From CAVSJJ01 sp963771015 (lineage in GTDB: Bacteria > Actinomycetota > Actinomycetes > Actinomycetales > Dermatophilaceae), in the NCBI GenBank assembly GCA_963771015.1, contig CAVYRN010000007.1:1-64000 (forward strand): 64,000 bases of DNA. The letters run 5' to 3'. The notes beneath the pieces were generated by a model. The model was not told the origin of the DNA and made no database searches. It worked only from the letters and a program-made list of their open reading frames with translations. Every line of letters begins with the position of its first letter. Within the stretch, counting starts at the first letter, position 1. Made by a program: the position numbers and the translations under genes. Shown here in pieces: positions 10,701 through 18,576 of the stretch.

Positions 10701-10916
10701 GAGCGGGCCCCGCGAGCGCATCGGGTCACCGGGCCCGATGGTCTGCAGCGCGCGGCGGATGTCGGACGCCTGCATCACCAGGTCGATCTCTCGGGCCACG
10801 CCGCCCATCCAGATCGCGAGGCTGACGCCGCCGGTCATGGTCGCCGCGACCCGAACCTCCTCGGTGTCCGGTGACACCGCCGTCGCGGTCGACGTTGCGG
10901 GCGCGGGCTCGTTCAT
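7797..10916 (-). CDS. Patatin-like phospholipase with C-terminal membrane segments (DUF3376-type)
   Basis: This 1039-aa protein opens with the patatin fold. A glycine-rich oxyanion segment (GGVSLAIWMGGV, about 29-40) is followed by the GTSAG nucleophile elbow (Ser103), and DGGLLDNQPLD later supplies the dyad Asp. A long, less conserved middle region resembles actinobacterial 'patatin-related' proteins with DUF3376. The C-terminus has about four hydrophobic segments (residues about 915-1030) and ends in a basic tail, so the enzyme is probably held at the inner face of the membrane. Family members are lipid acyl hydrolases; the substrate here is unknown. The start was chosen at ATG 10916, where patatin homology begins after a few acidic residues; the Arg-rich frame upstream is unlikely to be translated. 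The gene upstream on the same strand starts after 188 bp. Confidence 0.85.
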   Translation of the reverse strand: MNEPAPATSTATAVSPDTEEVRVAATMTGGVSLAIWMGGVAREIDLVMQASDIRRALQTIGPGDPMRSRGPLSGAEAAERDLYARLLELLDIVVEVDVLSGTSAGGINAVLLAYARARGGDLGSMRDIWLDLGAMLDLLRDPTDKDVPSLLYGDRRMFKDLFDKLPTLAPGPASAHPPSTTLYVTTTWLTGECGRFTDALGTLVQDSNKHGLFTFTETDLVSSGIEGALALAGRSTASFPAAFEPSFIPFETPTPPDGDIPVRPAMGRYANITRDHWAVDGGLLDNQPLDVLLERIFDRRARRQVRRVLLFVVPSAGPSPDVMTGHPGDELSAPYGLLEGLLKDLGAATSQSISADLAAIVSHNDRIAARGDLRVQLAATASRLAPERLLTPSLLDEYCTRESQRQARTLVAAMLRLLSTWPAQASPESVGLPADWRRTLAAGGDSEEVCRSAIEGVLAGGWPAAVGPDGAASQDALPSTSETLAEFGQSAFDNAKSLALGILRLAQRAATDGGDRQTLNGLVEKLHGAAGKAVRPRRSDLVESVCRTTATTVLPDGRHCSLAYTAAALASEWADQTSIEPGAWDALGSILVEASGLLVTLAQGAPVGSELTSYVGYLLPGGGPVEAAGAAARLFDLAVAESALLPVDAGPYQPVELVQLSADTRSMLAPGNATAASKLTGLQFHHFGAFYKQSWRANDWMWGRLDAAGWLVHALLDPRRLKQVADRRPQGGRVAWLLGELASFGAVPLPSGPPLAEGMANRERVEAELAFLDETRIPMPKSLPLTSMWLATAWQHRVVEDELPALARVVVGAPGAPTDRSPSPTMTWARKVLEPGADLDVLLRTCPIPQETFKTDMGSPLMVHTLAKAAATTSGAVSSVRQVPGPVRPAVTTMHTITLGGYRVANAAKAKPRHMIVVGLVLLALGIAAASQSASLFGITGLVAAGIGGYLVTFGTWQVSTRLLAALVATTLTGAVAALAAPVVRRGLFGTSETDPGLVGRHVYWLATAWWHPLLAVGVLILFIVVVGLAFGGRRAPKR

Positions 10917-11104
10917 CAGCAGACCCCCACGGCAGAGAGGACGCGGCGGGCGCGAGAGGCGCCTGACGCGTTCTCGACGGGGCCGTCCAGCGCCGGCCCG
11001 GGGGCCGGCCTGTCCGGTCATGAGGTTTCACGGTAGCCCGTTGAACCCTCAATCGGTGGGGTCCGCTGCGGCTTCCCCGAAACCTGCCTCGGGTGCCGCC
11101 GCGG

Positions 11105-11950
11105 TCAGGCCTGGTCCGGGTCGAGCATCGGCACCGGCTGGACGTCGGACTCGGTCACCGTGAGGTACCCGACGAGGAGGACGATCAGTGCTCCCACGAC
11201 GAGCACGACGGGCCCGTCGCCGTAGCCGAGCCCACCGCTGTGCCCCGGCTTGGCCAGCCCGTCGGCGACCGATGCGCCCAGCGGCCGGGTGAGCACATAG
11301 GCGAACCAGAACGAGAGCACGCCGTTCCAGCGCAACCAGCGGAAGCCCGCTGCCGGAACCGCGATCAGCGCCCCGAACAGCAGCGCCGACGGCAGGAAGC
11401 CCAGGTGCAGCGGGTATGCCGTGAGGTCGCCGAGGGCGGTGCCCATCGCGAACGTCGCCGCCACGGCGGCCCAGTAGAAGCCCTCCCGACGCACGCTGTC
11501 GATGCTGTGGATCGACAGCGTCCCCTCGGTCCGCCACCACGTCGCGAACACCGTCGCCAGCGCCACGGCATACAGCACCGCCGAGACGGCGTAGGGGACC
11601 CCGAACCCGACGTGCAGCACGTCGGCCGCCATCGTCCCGAAGATCCCGACCATCACCACCGCCGTCCAGTACCGCCACGCCACGTAGCGCCCCTCGCGAA
11701 CCTGCAACGTCAGGGCCACCCAGAACCCGGCGAAGCCCAACAGCACCGCGAGGACCGGAGCCATGGCGTGCACGAGGTAGTCCGACGCCGCCTCGCCCAT
11801 CGCCGTCGACAGTGCCTTGATCACCCAGAAGGCAACGGTGACCTGCGGGACGCGCAGGGCCCCCCGGCGGGTCAGCCACGATCCGTTCCGCGCCGCCACG
11901 CCCGGGGCGGTCAGCCGCCCATCCGGCGGCAGGGGCCGTTCCTCGATCAT
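11105..11950 (-). CDS. COG4705-like multi-pass membrane protein
   Basis: This 281-aa protein has about eight hydrophobic segments. It shows the internal repeat hallmark of the uncharacterised COG4705 membrane proteins: VPQVTVAFWVIKALSTAMGE near the N-terminus and YVLTRPLGASVADGLAKP near the C-terminus, each half holding a small-residue and acidic stretch inside the membrane. No biochemical function is established for the family. The start is ATG 11950, preceded by GGGAGAG at good spacing. It is the distal gene before patatin on the minus strand, separated by 188 bp. I can see no signal peptide or soluble domain. Confidence 0.7.
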   Translation of the reverse strand: MIEERPLPPDGRLTAPGVAARNGSWLTRRGALRVPQVTVAFWVIKALSTAMGEAASDYLVHAMAPVLAVLLGFAGFWVALTLQVREGRYVAWRYWTAVVMVGIFGTMAADVLHVGFGVPYAVSAVLYAVALATVFATWWRTEGTLSIHSIDSVRREGFYWAAVAATFAMGTALGDLTAYPLHLGFLPSALLFGALIAVPAAGFRWLRWNGVLSFWFAYVLTRPLGASVADGLAKPGHSGGLGYGDGPVVLVVGALIVLLVGYLTVTESDVQPVPMLDPDQA

Positions 11951-12100
11951 CGGACGTCTCTCCCACGGTCGGACTGCCTGACGGCCGGCGGGGCGGCTCA
12001 GCCCGAGCACGCCCACCGGGTGCCGTCGGGCAGTCGAGAACACCCGGCGCCGACCGGCCGAGCGGCCCCAGCCTGGGTCGCGTCACTGGGCGGACGCTGG

Positions 12101-12148
12101 GAAACACCCGGGTCGGGCCTCAACGAAACACCCGGGTCGGGCCTCAAC
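12101..12148. repeat. Perfect 24-bp tandem duplication
   Basis: The unit beginning GAAACACCCGGGTCGGG occurs twice back to back (12101-12124 and 12125-12148) without a mismatch. It is non-coding and was probably generated by replication slippage. Confidence 0.95.
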
Positions 12149-12203
12149 GACGAGGCGGCCGGCCACCAGGCTCGCCGGCACCGTGAGCGCCGCAGCCGGC
12201 GCC

Positions 12204-12239
12204 CCGTGACCCGTCGGCGTGGGAACCGACGGGTCACGG
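12204..12239 (-). terminator. Perfect 14-bp stem hairpin after the beta-propeller gene
   Basis: CCGTGACCCGTCGG (12204-12217) pairs exactly with 12226-12239 across an 8-nt loop. It lies about 20 bp past the stop codon of the minus-strand gene ending at 12258. There is no U-tract, as is common for actinobacterial hairpin terminators; termination itself is inferred. Confidence 0.7.
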
Positions 12240-12257
12240 CGCTGGCCCCGAGAACCG

Positions 12258-15200
12258 CTACGGGGCCGCGAACCAGCCCAGTGCCGAGGACATCAGGCTC
12301 GCCCGGTCGGCGGCCGTGCCGTATGCCTCCATCGGGAAGGCGAGGAAGAACACCTTGTAGGGCCCGTCGGCGACGGTGAGGGCGTCCGCGGCACCGGTGT
12401 CGTCGGTGAATGCGGCGACCGCGGGGCCGATGGGGGTGATCTGGTCCTCGTAGTTCGCGCCCAGCACGGAGTGGTCGATGGGCACCGCACCGATCCCGTT
12501 CGTCACCGGGTTGCCCGAGACGCCCGTCACGGTCGCCGTCGGCTTGTCGTTCTGGGCCTCGCTCCCGTCCCAGCTGATGTGGAGGTAGTCATGGACGAAC
12601 GCCGTCGTCCCGGCCGCCTGGTCGAGGATGTCCTGCCCACTCATGAGCAGCCGACCGCCGCCGTCGAGCAGAGCCGTGAGCTCGCCCTCGTAGGGGGTGA
12701 CCGGCCCGGGGTAGGCGTTGCCCGTCCACCACACGACGTCGGTGTGCGCGGTGAGGTAGCCCTGCGGGATGTTCGGGTCGGCCGCAAGGTCCCAGTAGCC
12801 GTACGGCGTGGCGCCCATGGCCGCCTTGTACCGGGCGGACACGTCGGGGGCGTTGCCGTCCCCGTCGACCAGGAGCGTGCCCACGGCCGCGGCATACGTC
12901 GTCAGCGTCGCGGACGACGTGGCCGCAGCATCCGCCGTCGAGGTGGCCGTCACCGTTGTCGCGTCGTGCTCGCCCTCGCCCGCGCCCGCGGGGATGTCGA
13001 CCTTGACGCAGACGTCGGTCGTCCCGCCCGACGCGACGGCCAGCGGAGCCGTGAGCGCCGTCGTGCACGTGGCGTCGTACGCCGCGGCGGGCCAGGCACC
13101 CGAGGCGGTCACCTGGACGGTGTCATCCGCGTAGCCGCTGTTGGAGACGTGGACGGTGTATGCCGCCGATGTCCCGACCTTGCCGCCGCCGGCCTGGCCG
13201 GCCGGCGCGAGGGTCACGTCATGGGCCGGTGCGATCGGCGTCGTGTGGGGGCTGCCCGTGGTCCCGACCCCGTGCCGGCTCCGCACGACGATCCCGTCGT
13301 CGACGATGCCCGTCACCGAGGTCGACAGGTGGGGGGTGATCCGCACCGAGAGGTGGACCTGGAGCTGGCCTCCGGCGGGGACGGTCAGACCCGACCAGGT
13401 GACCCTGCCATGCGCCGCCCGGCCGCCGTTGTCGGCCGACACGAACCCCGTGTGGCGCGGGATCGGGTCGGTGATCGACACCCGGGTCGCCGCGGCGTTG
13501 CCGATGTTCTTGACGGTGATCGTGTAGTCGATCGTCGAGCCCGGACCGACCGGCTTGCCGGAGTCGGCCTTGGACACGACCAGCGCCGCCGAGGCGCCAC
13601 GGTTCGCCAGGGTGTAGACCGCTCGCCCGTGCGTGCCGGCGGCGAGGATGCCGTTCGTCGCGTCGTAGTCGAGCTGCCAGGTGGCGACCTTGGGCATGCC
13701 GGACCCCAGCTTGAAGTAGTGCCGGCCGGCATTGGTCGAGACGAAGACGCCGACGTCGGTGCCGACGTAGATGATCTTCGAGTCCGAGGGGTCGATGACG
13801 ACCGAGTTGACGGGCACGTCGGGCAGGTTGGCCGTCGCGTTGCGGAAGTGCTTCCCGCCGTCCGTCGTCGCGAAGACGTGGCCGCGGTTCTTCGGCGTCG
13901 CCGCGCCGAAGCCGCCGAACGCCACGTAGGCGATCCGCCAGTTCGAGCGGTCCACCGCGATCTGGTTGACCGGGCGGTTGGGCAGCCGGCCCGCGCCGAC
14001 CCTGGTCCAGGTCGGCGAGCTCGAGCTCACCGCGTCCGGGCTGACCTGGACGACGGCGTCGTCGGTGCCGACCCAGACGCCCTCTCCGCCGTCGGAGACC
14101 CCGATCGCGGAGATGTCGCAGCCCCGGGCACCGTTCGGCGCGGTGCCGGTGCACCCGGTGGTCAGGTCGCCGCTGATCGGCGCCCACCTCACGTCGCCGG
14201 CCGATGGCGCCTCGGCGGTGTCGGTCCGGTACAGGCGGTACGTTCCGAGGAACATCTGGTTGGGGTTCCCCCGGTTCTGGATCCACGGGATGTAGAACTC
14301 GGCCCGGTCGCTGAGGTTGATCCCGTTGGTGATCGACTGGTTGCCGAAGATCGAGTTCACGCTCGACGGGTCGAACCGGTAGGGCGAGATGCCGTAGTAG
14401 GCCCCGAAGACGTAGGCGGGGTAGTTCGTCGTGTACGGGTTCGGCGTCGTCTGGTCGACGATGACCTGGCCGCCGTCACCGCTGCTCTGGTCGAACCAGC
14501 GACCGTTGAGCGTCGACTTGCGCAGCGTCCCGTTGTCCTGGGTGCCGCCCCAGTACTGGCCCGGCACCTGGGGAACGGTCGCGACCGAGGTGAACTGGCC
14601 GATGGCCAGCCCCGTGGAGTGGACGAGCGCCGCGGTGTTGGGGTCGACCGTGCCGTTGAGGTTCTCCCAGTCGACGGTGCTGAGCGGCTGCCCGGCCGGG
14701 CGCCCGCCGCCGTCGGAGGACTGCCACACGCCGCCGTCGTTGCCGACCGCGATGTGCGCGGTGTCGCCGGGCTGGAAGGCGATCGCGTGGAAGTCCGGGT
14801 GCAGGTCGTAGCCGAGGCTGACCCAGTGCGCGCCACCGTCGCTCGAGCGGTAGATGCCGCCGGACTGCGGGCTGTTTCCGTAGCCGTAGCTGCCCAGCGC
14901 GTAGACGATGTCGGGGTTGGCGGGGTCGGGCTTGACGACATTGTCGTAGAAGCACTGGGTGCCGCAGTAGCCGACCACGGCGTCCGGGCCGGAGGCCGGG
15001 GCCCCGGACGCGTTCTGCCACGTCGTGCCGCCGTCGGTGGTCTTGAAGATCTGGGCCGCGTGGTAGCCGCCGGAGGTGTCGAAGTAGTCGAAGCCGGCGT
15101 ACAGGGTCGGCGAGGCGCTCCCCGCCGGGTCCGAGATGCCGAGCGCGAAGCGGGTGCCCCCATCGAGGAAGTTGCCGGCGGGCAGGTCGCCCATGGCGCT

Positions 15201-16178
15201 GGTCCACGTCTGGCCGCCGTCGACGCTCCTGTAGATCGCGTCACCCCAGAACGAGGCCCACAGGTGCATGGGGTTCTGGGGGTCCATGACGAGGTCGGTC
15301 GCGCCGTGCAGCTCGTCGGTCGTCCCCTTGAGCAGCCGCCACGTGCGCCCGCCGTCGGTGGACTCATAGATGCCGTATGCCGCGTTCGTCGGCGAGGTCG
15401 TGCGGTGCGACCCGCCTCGGCCGCGCAGGGTCGCGACGAAGACGTGGTCGGGGTTGGTCGGGTCGACCTCGATGGCCGAGGTGGCCTGGCCGGCGAACCG
15501 CGCCGACACGTGGGTCCACGTCACGCCTCCGTCGGCGCTGCGCCAGATGCCGTCGCCGTAGTAGGAGTCACCCGACAGGGCGCCCTCGCCGGTGCCGAGG
15601 TAGACGATCCGGTCATCGCTCGGGGCGATGGCCAGGGCCCCGACGGACTGGGTGTCGGCGTCGTTGGTGCGCGAGGTCCAGGTCTGGGTCGTGTTGTCGT
15701 AGGTCCACACGCCGCCCTGGGCCGCGCCCAGGATGATCGTCCCGTCACCGCGGATGGCGAGGGCGCCGATCCGTCCGCTCATCGCGGCGAAGGTGTTGCT
15801 GGTGCGGACGACCTGGACGATCGGGTCGGGTCCGACGCTCGACCAGGTGCCGCCGCGGGCCGCGCCCCGCACCGTCTGGTTGGCGATGCCCGAGGACTGC
15901 CTGCTCGCGGAGTCGCGCAGGTTCGCCGCCTGGGTGAGGCTCAGCGGGTCATCGCCGGCGAGCAGGCGGCTCGAGAAGTAGGCGTCGCGGAGCTTGTCGA
16001 AGTTCTGCTCCTCCGAGTCGCCCTGTTGGTCGCCCTTCGGCGCCAGCAACACGGGGGCGTCGTCGTGCGAGACGCCGGCGCTCGCCGCCGTGGAGGTGGC
16101 GAGGGCGGGGACGACGGCAAGGGCGAGGGCGGTGAGGGTGGTGAGGGTGGAGCGGACGAGCAGGGGCCGTGCGTGCAT
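12258..16178 (-). CDS. Secreted beta-propeller (BNR/Asp-box) exoprotein with DUF11-like and C-terminal domains
   Basis: This 1306-aa protein starts at ATG 16178 behind GGGAGGAA and has a clear Sec signal peptide, with cleavage near residue 34 (STAASA). About residues 100-860 form a sortilin/sialidase-type propeller marked by Asp-boxes such as STDGGRTW, SVDGGQTW, TTDGGTTW and SSDGGAHW. A DUF11-like Ig domain (TIDYTITVKNIGNAAATRV) and a second Ig-like domain follow. The C-terminal 220 residues begin at VGTLLVDGDGNAPDV and resemble the amidotransferase-like domain appended to some secreted peptidases. No sortase motif or C-terminal membrane anchor is visible, so it is probably released. Catalytic sialidase residues are not evident, so a binding or polysaccharide-related role is only a guess. 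A DtxR-like site lies 47 bp upstream. Confidence 0.8.
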   Translation of the reverse strand: MHARPLLVRSTLTTLTALALAVVPALATSTAASAGVSHDDAPVLLAPKGDQQGDSEEQNFDKLRDAYFSSRLLAGDDPLSLTQAANLRDSASRQSSGIANQTVRGAARGGTWSSVGPDPIVQVVRTSNTFAAMSGRIGALAIRGDGTIILGAAQGGVWTYDNTTQTWTSRTNDADTQSVGALAIAPSDDRIVYLGTGEGALSGDSYYGDGIWRSADGGVTWTHVSARFAGQATSAIEVDPTNPDHVFVATLRGRGGSHRTTSPTNAAYGIYESTDGGRTWRLLKGTTDELHGATDLVMDPQNPMHLWASFWGDAIYRSVDGGQTWTSAMGDLPAGNFLDGGTRFALGISDPAGSASPTLYAGFDYFDTSGGYHAAQIFKTTDGGTTWQNASGAPASGPDAVVGYCGTQCFYDNVVKPDPANPDIVYALGSYGYGNSPQSGGIYRSSDGGAHWVSLGYDLHPDFHAIAFQPGDTAHIAVGNDGGVWQSSDGGGRPAGQPLSTVDWENLNGTVDPNTAALVHSTGLAIGQFTSVATVPQVPGQYWGGTQDNGTLRKSTLNGRWFDQSSGDGGQVIVDQTTPNPYTTNYPAYVFGAYYGISPYRFDPSSVNSIFGNQSITNGINLSDRAEFYIPWIQNRGNPNQMFLGTYRLYRTDTAEAPSAGDVRWAPISGDLTTGCTGTAPNGARGCDISAIGVSDGGEGVWVGTDDAVVQVSPDAVSSSSPTWTRVGAGRLPNRPVNQIAVDRSNWRIAYVAFGGFGAATPKNRGHVFATTDGGKHFRNATANLPDVPVNSVVIDPSDSKIIYVGTDVGVFVSTNAGRHYFKLGSGMPKVATWQLDYDATNGILAAGTHGRAVYTLANRGASAALVVSKADSGKPVGPGSTIDYTITVKNIGNAAATRVSITDPIPRHTGFVSADNGGRAAHGRVTWSGLTVPAGGQLQVHLSVRITPHLSTSVTGIVDDGIVVRSRHGVGTTGSPHTTPIAPAHDVTLAPAGQAGGGKVGTSAAYTVHVSNSGYADDTVQVTASGAWPAAAYDATCTTALTAPLAVASGGTTDVCVKVDIPAGAGEGEHDATTVTATSTADAAATSSATLTTYAAAVGTLLVDGDGNAPDVSARYKAAMGATPYGYWDLAADPNIPQGYLTAHTDVVWWTGNAYPGPVTPYEGELTALLDGGGRLLMSGQDILDQAAGTTAFVHDYLHISWDGSEAQNDKPTATVTGVSGNPVTNGIGAVPIDHSVLGANYEDQITPIGPAVAAFTDDTGAADALTVADGPYKVFFLAFPMEAYGTAADRASLMSSALGWFAAP

Positions 16179-16224
16179 GCTTCCTCCCAGCAGCGGTGAT
16201 GCAGATCAGTTCGGAATCTCCTCC

Positions 16225-16239
16225 TTAGGCGTGCCTTAC
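16225..16239. promoter_or_regulatory. Possible DtxR/IdeR-type iron box
   Basis: TTAGGCGTGCCTTAC resembles both ends of the iron-regulator consensus TTAGGTTAGGCTAACCTAA but is shorter between the half sites. It lies 47 bp upstream of the beta-propeller gene start, in the 165-bp gap to the divergent lipoprotein gene. The match is imperfect. Confidence 0.3.
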
Positions 16240-16343
16240 TTCACGTCGGGTAGCCGATCGTTACCCAAACGTGACACGTCTCCTGCGGTTGTCCCCGGAC
16301 GGCCGGCGTCACATGATGAGTGGACCCGAGTCGAGGCTGGTGA

Positions 16344-17060
16344 GTGCGTGTGGAACGTCGCGAACGGGGCGGCCGGTGGGGAGCGCTCGCGGCCGTCGGC
16401 GTGGTCCTCCTCGCGGGGTGTGCCGGCGTCGCAAGCCCCGCGGAGTCGGCCGGTTCGTCGTCGGTGTCCTCCGGTCCCGCGTCGTCCGGGTCCTCCGGGC
16501 CGGCGTCGTCCGGCTCGAGCACGTCGAACGCCCCGCCGTCCCCGGGGACGGCGGCTCCCGTGACGCACCCGGATCCTTCGTCCACCCCTCCGCGATCAGG
16601 CGGAACGCCCTGCGCCTCGGTGGGGCACCCACCCTCCGCCAGCTCGGGCCCGGCCGGCGACCTGGTCACGGTGAGTGTGGCCGTCGGGACCGGCGCCCGT
16701 GGGGGCGGCATACTGCCCGTATCGGCGACCCTGGTCGTTCGCAAGGACGGGCAGCGGATCGTGCTCGACGCCGGGCGGAGCGGTCTCTACCTCTTGCGGG
16801 GTGAGACCGTCGTCGCGGTCGCACGAGCCGCGGGCGTCCCGGCCGTGCCGCTTCCGCTCACCCAGGGCAAGCGGTGGCCCGCGCAGACCCTGCCGACCGC
16901 CATTCGGCTCCGCGACTGCGCCGGTGCGGCGCTCGCTCCCGGCACCTACCGGCTCGTGGCCGTCGTCGGCTACGGCAATGACCCGCTCAACGCGGGCGGC
17001 ACCGGTGCGGCCGGCTCGTTCGCGCTCGTCGGCGCCCCCACCAACGTCACGGTCGGCTGA
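16344..17060 (+). CDS. Putative lipoprotein
   Basis: This 238-aa protein starts at GTG 16344 with a basic N-terminus, a hydrophobic core and the lipobox LLAGC, so the cleaved protein would be anchored by its N-terminal Cys to the outer membrane face. A low-complexity Ser/Gly/Pro linker (about residues 35-90) leads to a compact C-terminal domain rich in Val and Gly with two Cys. I do not recognise a family for that domain; its beta-strand pattern could be an immunoglobulin-like fold. It is divergent from the exoprotein gene and followed after 62 bp by the permease gene on the same strand. Confidence 0.65.
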   Translation: MRVERRERGGRWGALAAVGVVLLAGCAGVASPAESAGSSSVSSGPASSGSSGPASSGSSTSNAPPSPGTAAPVTHPDPSSTPPRSGGTPCASVGHPPSASSGPAGDLVTVSVAVGTGARGGGILPVSATLVVRKDGQRIVLDAGRSGLYLLRGETVVAVARAAGVPAVPLPLTQGKRWPAQTLPTAIRLRDCAGAALAPGTYRLVAVVGYGNDPLNAGGTGAAGSFALVGAPTNVTVG

Positions 17061-17122
17061 CCGACCGGGGCGGTCGGCCGCCCATCCGACGTCGAGCAGC
17101 GCCGATGCGCGGAGGTGACGAG

Positions 17123-18298
17123 ATGACGGTGTGGCACGAGATCCTGCACGCCCTGGCGGTGGCCGGGACGATGACCTGGGAGATCCTGTGGGCCCTCATC
17201 CTCGGGTTCGGGTTGTCCGCGGTGGTTCAGGCGGTCGTGCGCCGCGAGTCCATCGCCCGCCTGCTCGGCGACGACCGCCCCCGCACGCTGGCCCTCGCCT
17301 CGGGCCTGGGGGCCGCGTCGTCGTCGTGCTCCTACGCGGCGGTGGCCCTGGCCCGCTCCCTCTTCCGCAAGGGCGCGGGCTTCGCGGCCGCCATGGCCTT
17401 CGAGATCGCCTCCACCAACCTCGTCGTCGAGCTGGGCGTCATCATGGCGCTGCTGCTCGGCTGGCAGTTCACCGCCGCCGAGTTCGTCGGCGGGCCGCTG
17501 ATGATCGTCATCCTCGCCGTGCTCTTCCGGCTCACCCTGCGCAAGCGGCTGCTTGCCGACGCCCGGGTCCAGGCCGACCAGGGACTCGCCGGCTCGATGG
17601 AGGGCCACGCCGCCATGGACATGAGCGTCCAGGGCCCGGGCAGCACGTGGCAGCGGCTGCGCTCGCCGGCCGGGTTCACGTCGGTGTCCCATGTGTTCGT
17701 CATGGAGTGGGCCGCCGTCATCCGGGACATCGTCCTCGGGCTGCTGCTCGCCGGGGCCGTCGCCGCGTGGGTGCCCGAGACGTTCTGGCAGAACCTGTTC
17801 CTCACCGACCACCAGGTGTGGTCCAAGGTGTGGGGCCCGCTCATCGGGCCGGTCGTGGCCGTGGCGAGCTTCGTGTGCTCGATCGGCAACGTGCCGTTGG
17901 CGGCGGTGCTGTGGAACGGGGGGATCAGCTTCGGCGGCGTCGTCGCCTTCGTCTTCGCCGACCTGATCATCCTGCCGATCCTCAACATCTACCGGAAGTA
18001 CTACGGGCTGCGGATGATGCTGTACCTGCTGGCCACGTTCTATGCGTCGATGGTGGCAGCCGGGTATCTCGTGGAGGCCATCTTCGCCGTGGCGCACCTG
18101 ACCCCCACCGTTCGCAATGCCACGGTGCTCGAGCCGCATATCTCGTGGAACTACACGACCGTCCTCAACATCGTCTTCGTCCTCCTGGCGGTCGCCCTGG
18201 TGTGGCGGTTCCTGGCGACCGGCGGCCGGGCCATGCTGTCGATGATGGGCGGGTCTCCGGACACCGAGGGCGCTCACGGCCACGACCACCACGCCTGA
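17123..18298 (+). CDS. ArsP/DUF318-type permease
   Basis: This 391-aa protein of the permease family (Pfam ArsP_1, formerly DUF318) has about ten hydrophobic segments. The family motif GAASSSCSYAAVALARS lies early, and the second half repeats the pattern with VASFVCSIGNVPLAAVLWNG. Relatives export organoarsenicals; others have unknown metal- or thiol-related cargo. The cysteines in SSCS and VCSIGN are the family's conserved ones. The His-rich tail (GHDHHA) could bind metal. The start at 17123 is supported by GGAGGTGA five bases upstream; an ATG at 17105 is in frame but lacks that site. A 43-bp palindrome follows the gene. Confidence 0.8.
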   Translation: MTVWHEILHALAVAGTMTWEILWALILGFGLSAVVQAVVRRESIARLLGDDRPRTLALASGLGAASSSCSYAAVALARSLFRKGAGFAAAMAFEIASTNLVVELGVIMALLLGWQFTAAEFVGGPLMIVILAVLFRLTLRKRLLADARVQADQGLAGSMEGHAAMDMSVQGPGSTWQRLRSPAGFTSVSHVFVMEWAAVIRDIVLGLLLAGAVAAWVPETFWQNLFLTDHQVWSKVWGPLIGPVVAVASFVCSIGNVPLAAVLWNGGISFGGVVAFVFADLIILPILNIYRKYYGLRMMLYLLATFYASMVAAGYLVEAIFAVAHLTPTVRNATVLEPHISWNYTTVLNIVFVLLAVALVWRFLATGGRAMLSMMGGSPDTEGAHGHDHHA

Positions 18299-18352
18299 CG
18301 GCGGCGCATCCCGAACCTCACGGCTGCTCGGGCACGCCCCGCCGGGCGTCTC

Positions 18353-18395
18353 TGGCGAACTGCATTCGGGCCCTGGGCCCGGATGCAGTTCGCCA
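18353..18395. terminator. Long palindromic hairpin after the permease gene
   Basis: Positions 18353-18373 pair with 18375-18395 over 21 bp with one G-T wobble, which is nearly a perfect 43-bp palindrome. It lies 55 bp after the stop codon at 18298. No U-tract follows. It probably acts as a terminator and insulates the catabolic island that begins just after it. Confidence 0.65.
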
Positions 18396-18421
18396 CCGTG
18401 GGCAACGCCAACTCCGCAATT

Positions 18422-18447
18422 CTCAGATGTCCGATGGGTGGTAGATT
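18422..18447 (+). promoter_or_regulatory. Operator-like site and -10 box of DUF1537 copy 1
   Basis: CTCAGATGTCCGATG (18422-18436) is followed by GGTGG and a TAGATT -10 box at 18442-18447. The same arrangement, with the same 20-bp distance from site start to -10, occurs before copy 2 at 30470. A related site precedes the GntR gene at 23681. The long leader to the ATG at 18577 is also partly conserved between the two copies. Confidence 0.5.
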
Positions 18448-18576
18448 GGAACTACCGCGTTCTGACGGACTAAGCACAGCCCTCCGGCAGTGAATATCTC
18501 GACCAAGGCACCGGAGAGTCGAAAACCCGCTGGGGTAGTGGATCTTCTATCCACCCACCAATGCGGGGTTTTTCAG

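Larger units (their letters stand above)
11951..12257. other. Intergenic region with tandem duplication and hairpin
   Basis: These 307 bases hold no convincing gene. They contain the promoter region of the COG4705-like gene, a perfect 24-bp tandem duplication (12101-12148) and a perfect 14-bp-stem hairpin (12204-12239) that follows the exoprotein gene ending at 12258. Confidence 0.6.

Noticed and set aside
12219..16199. A 1326-codon plus-strand frame opposite the beta-propeller exoprotein
   Set aside because: Composition is dominated by RRG/VDR/GDR patterns of an antisense shadow; the minus strand has a signal peptide, ribosome site and Asp-boxes.
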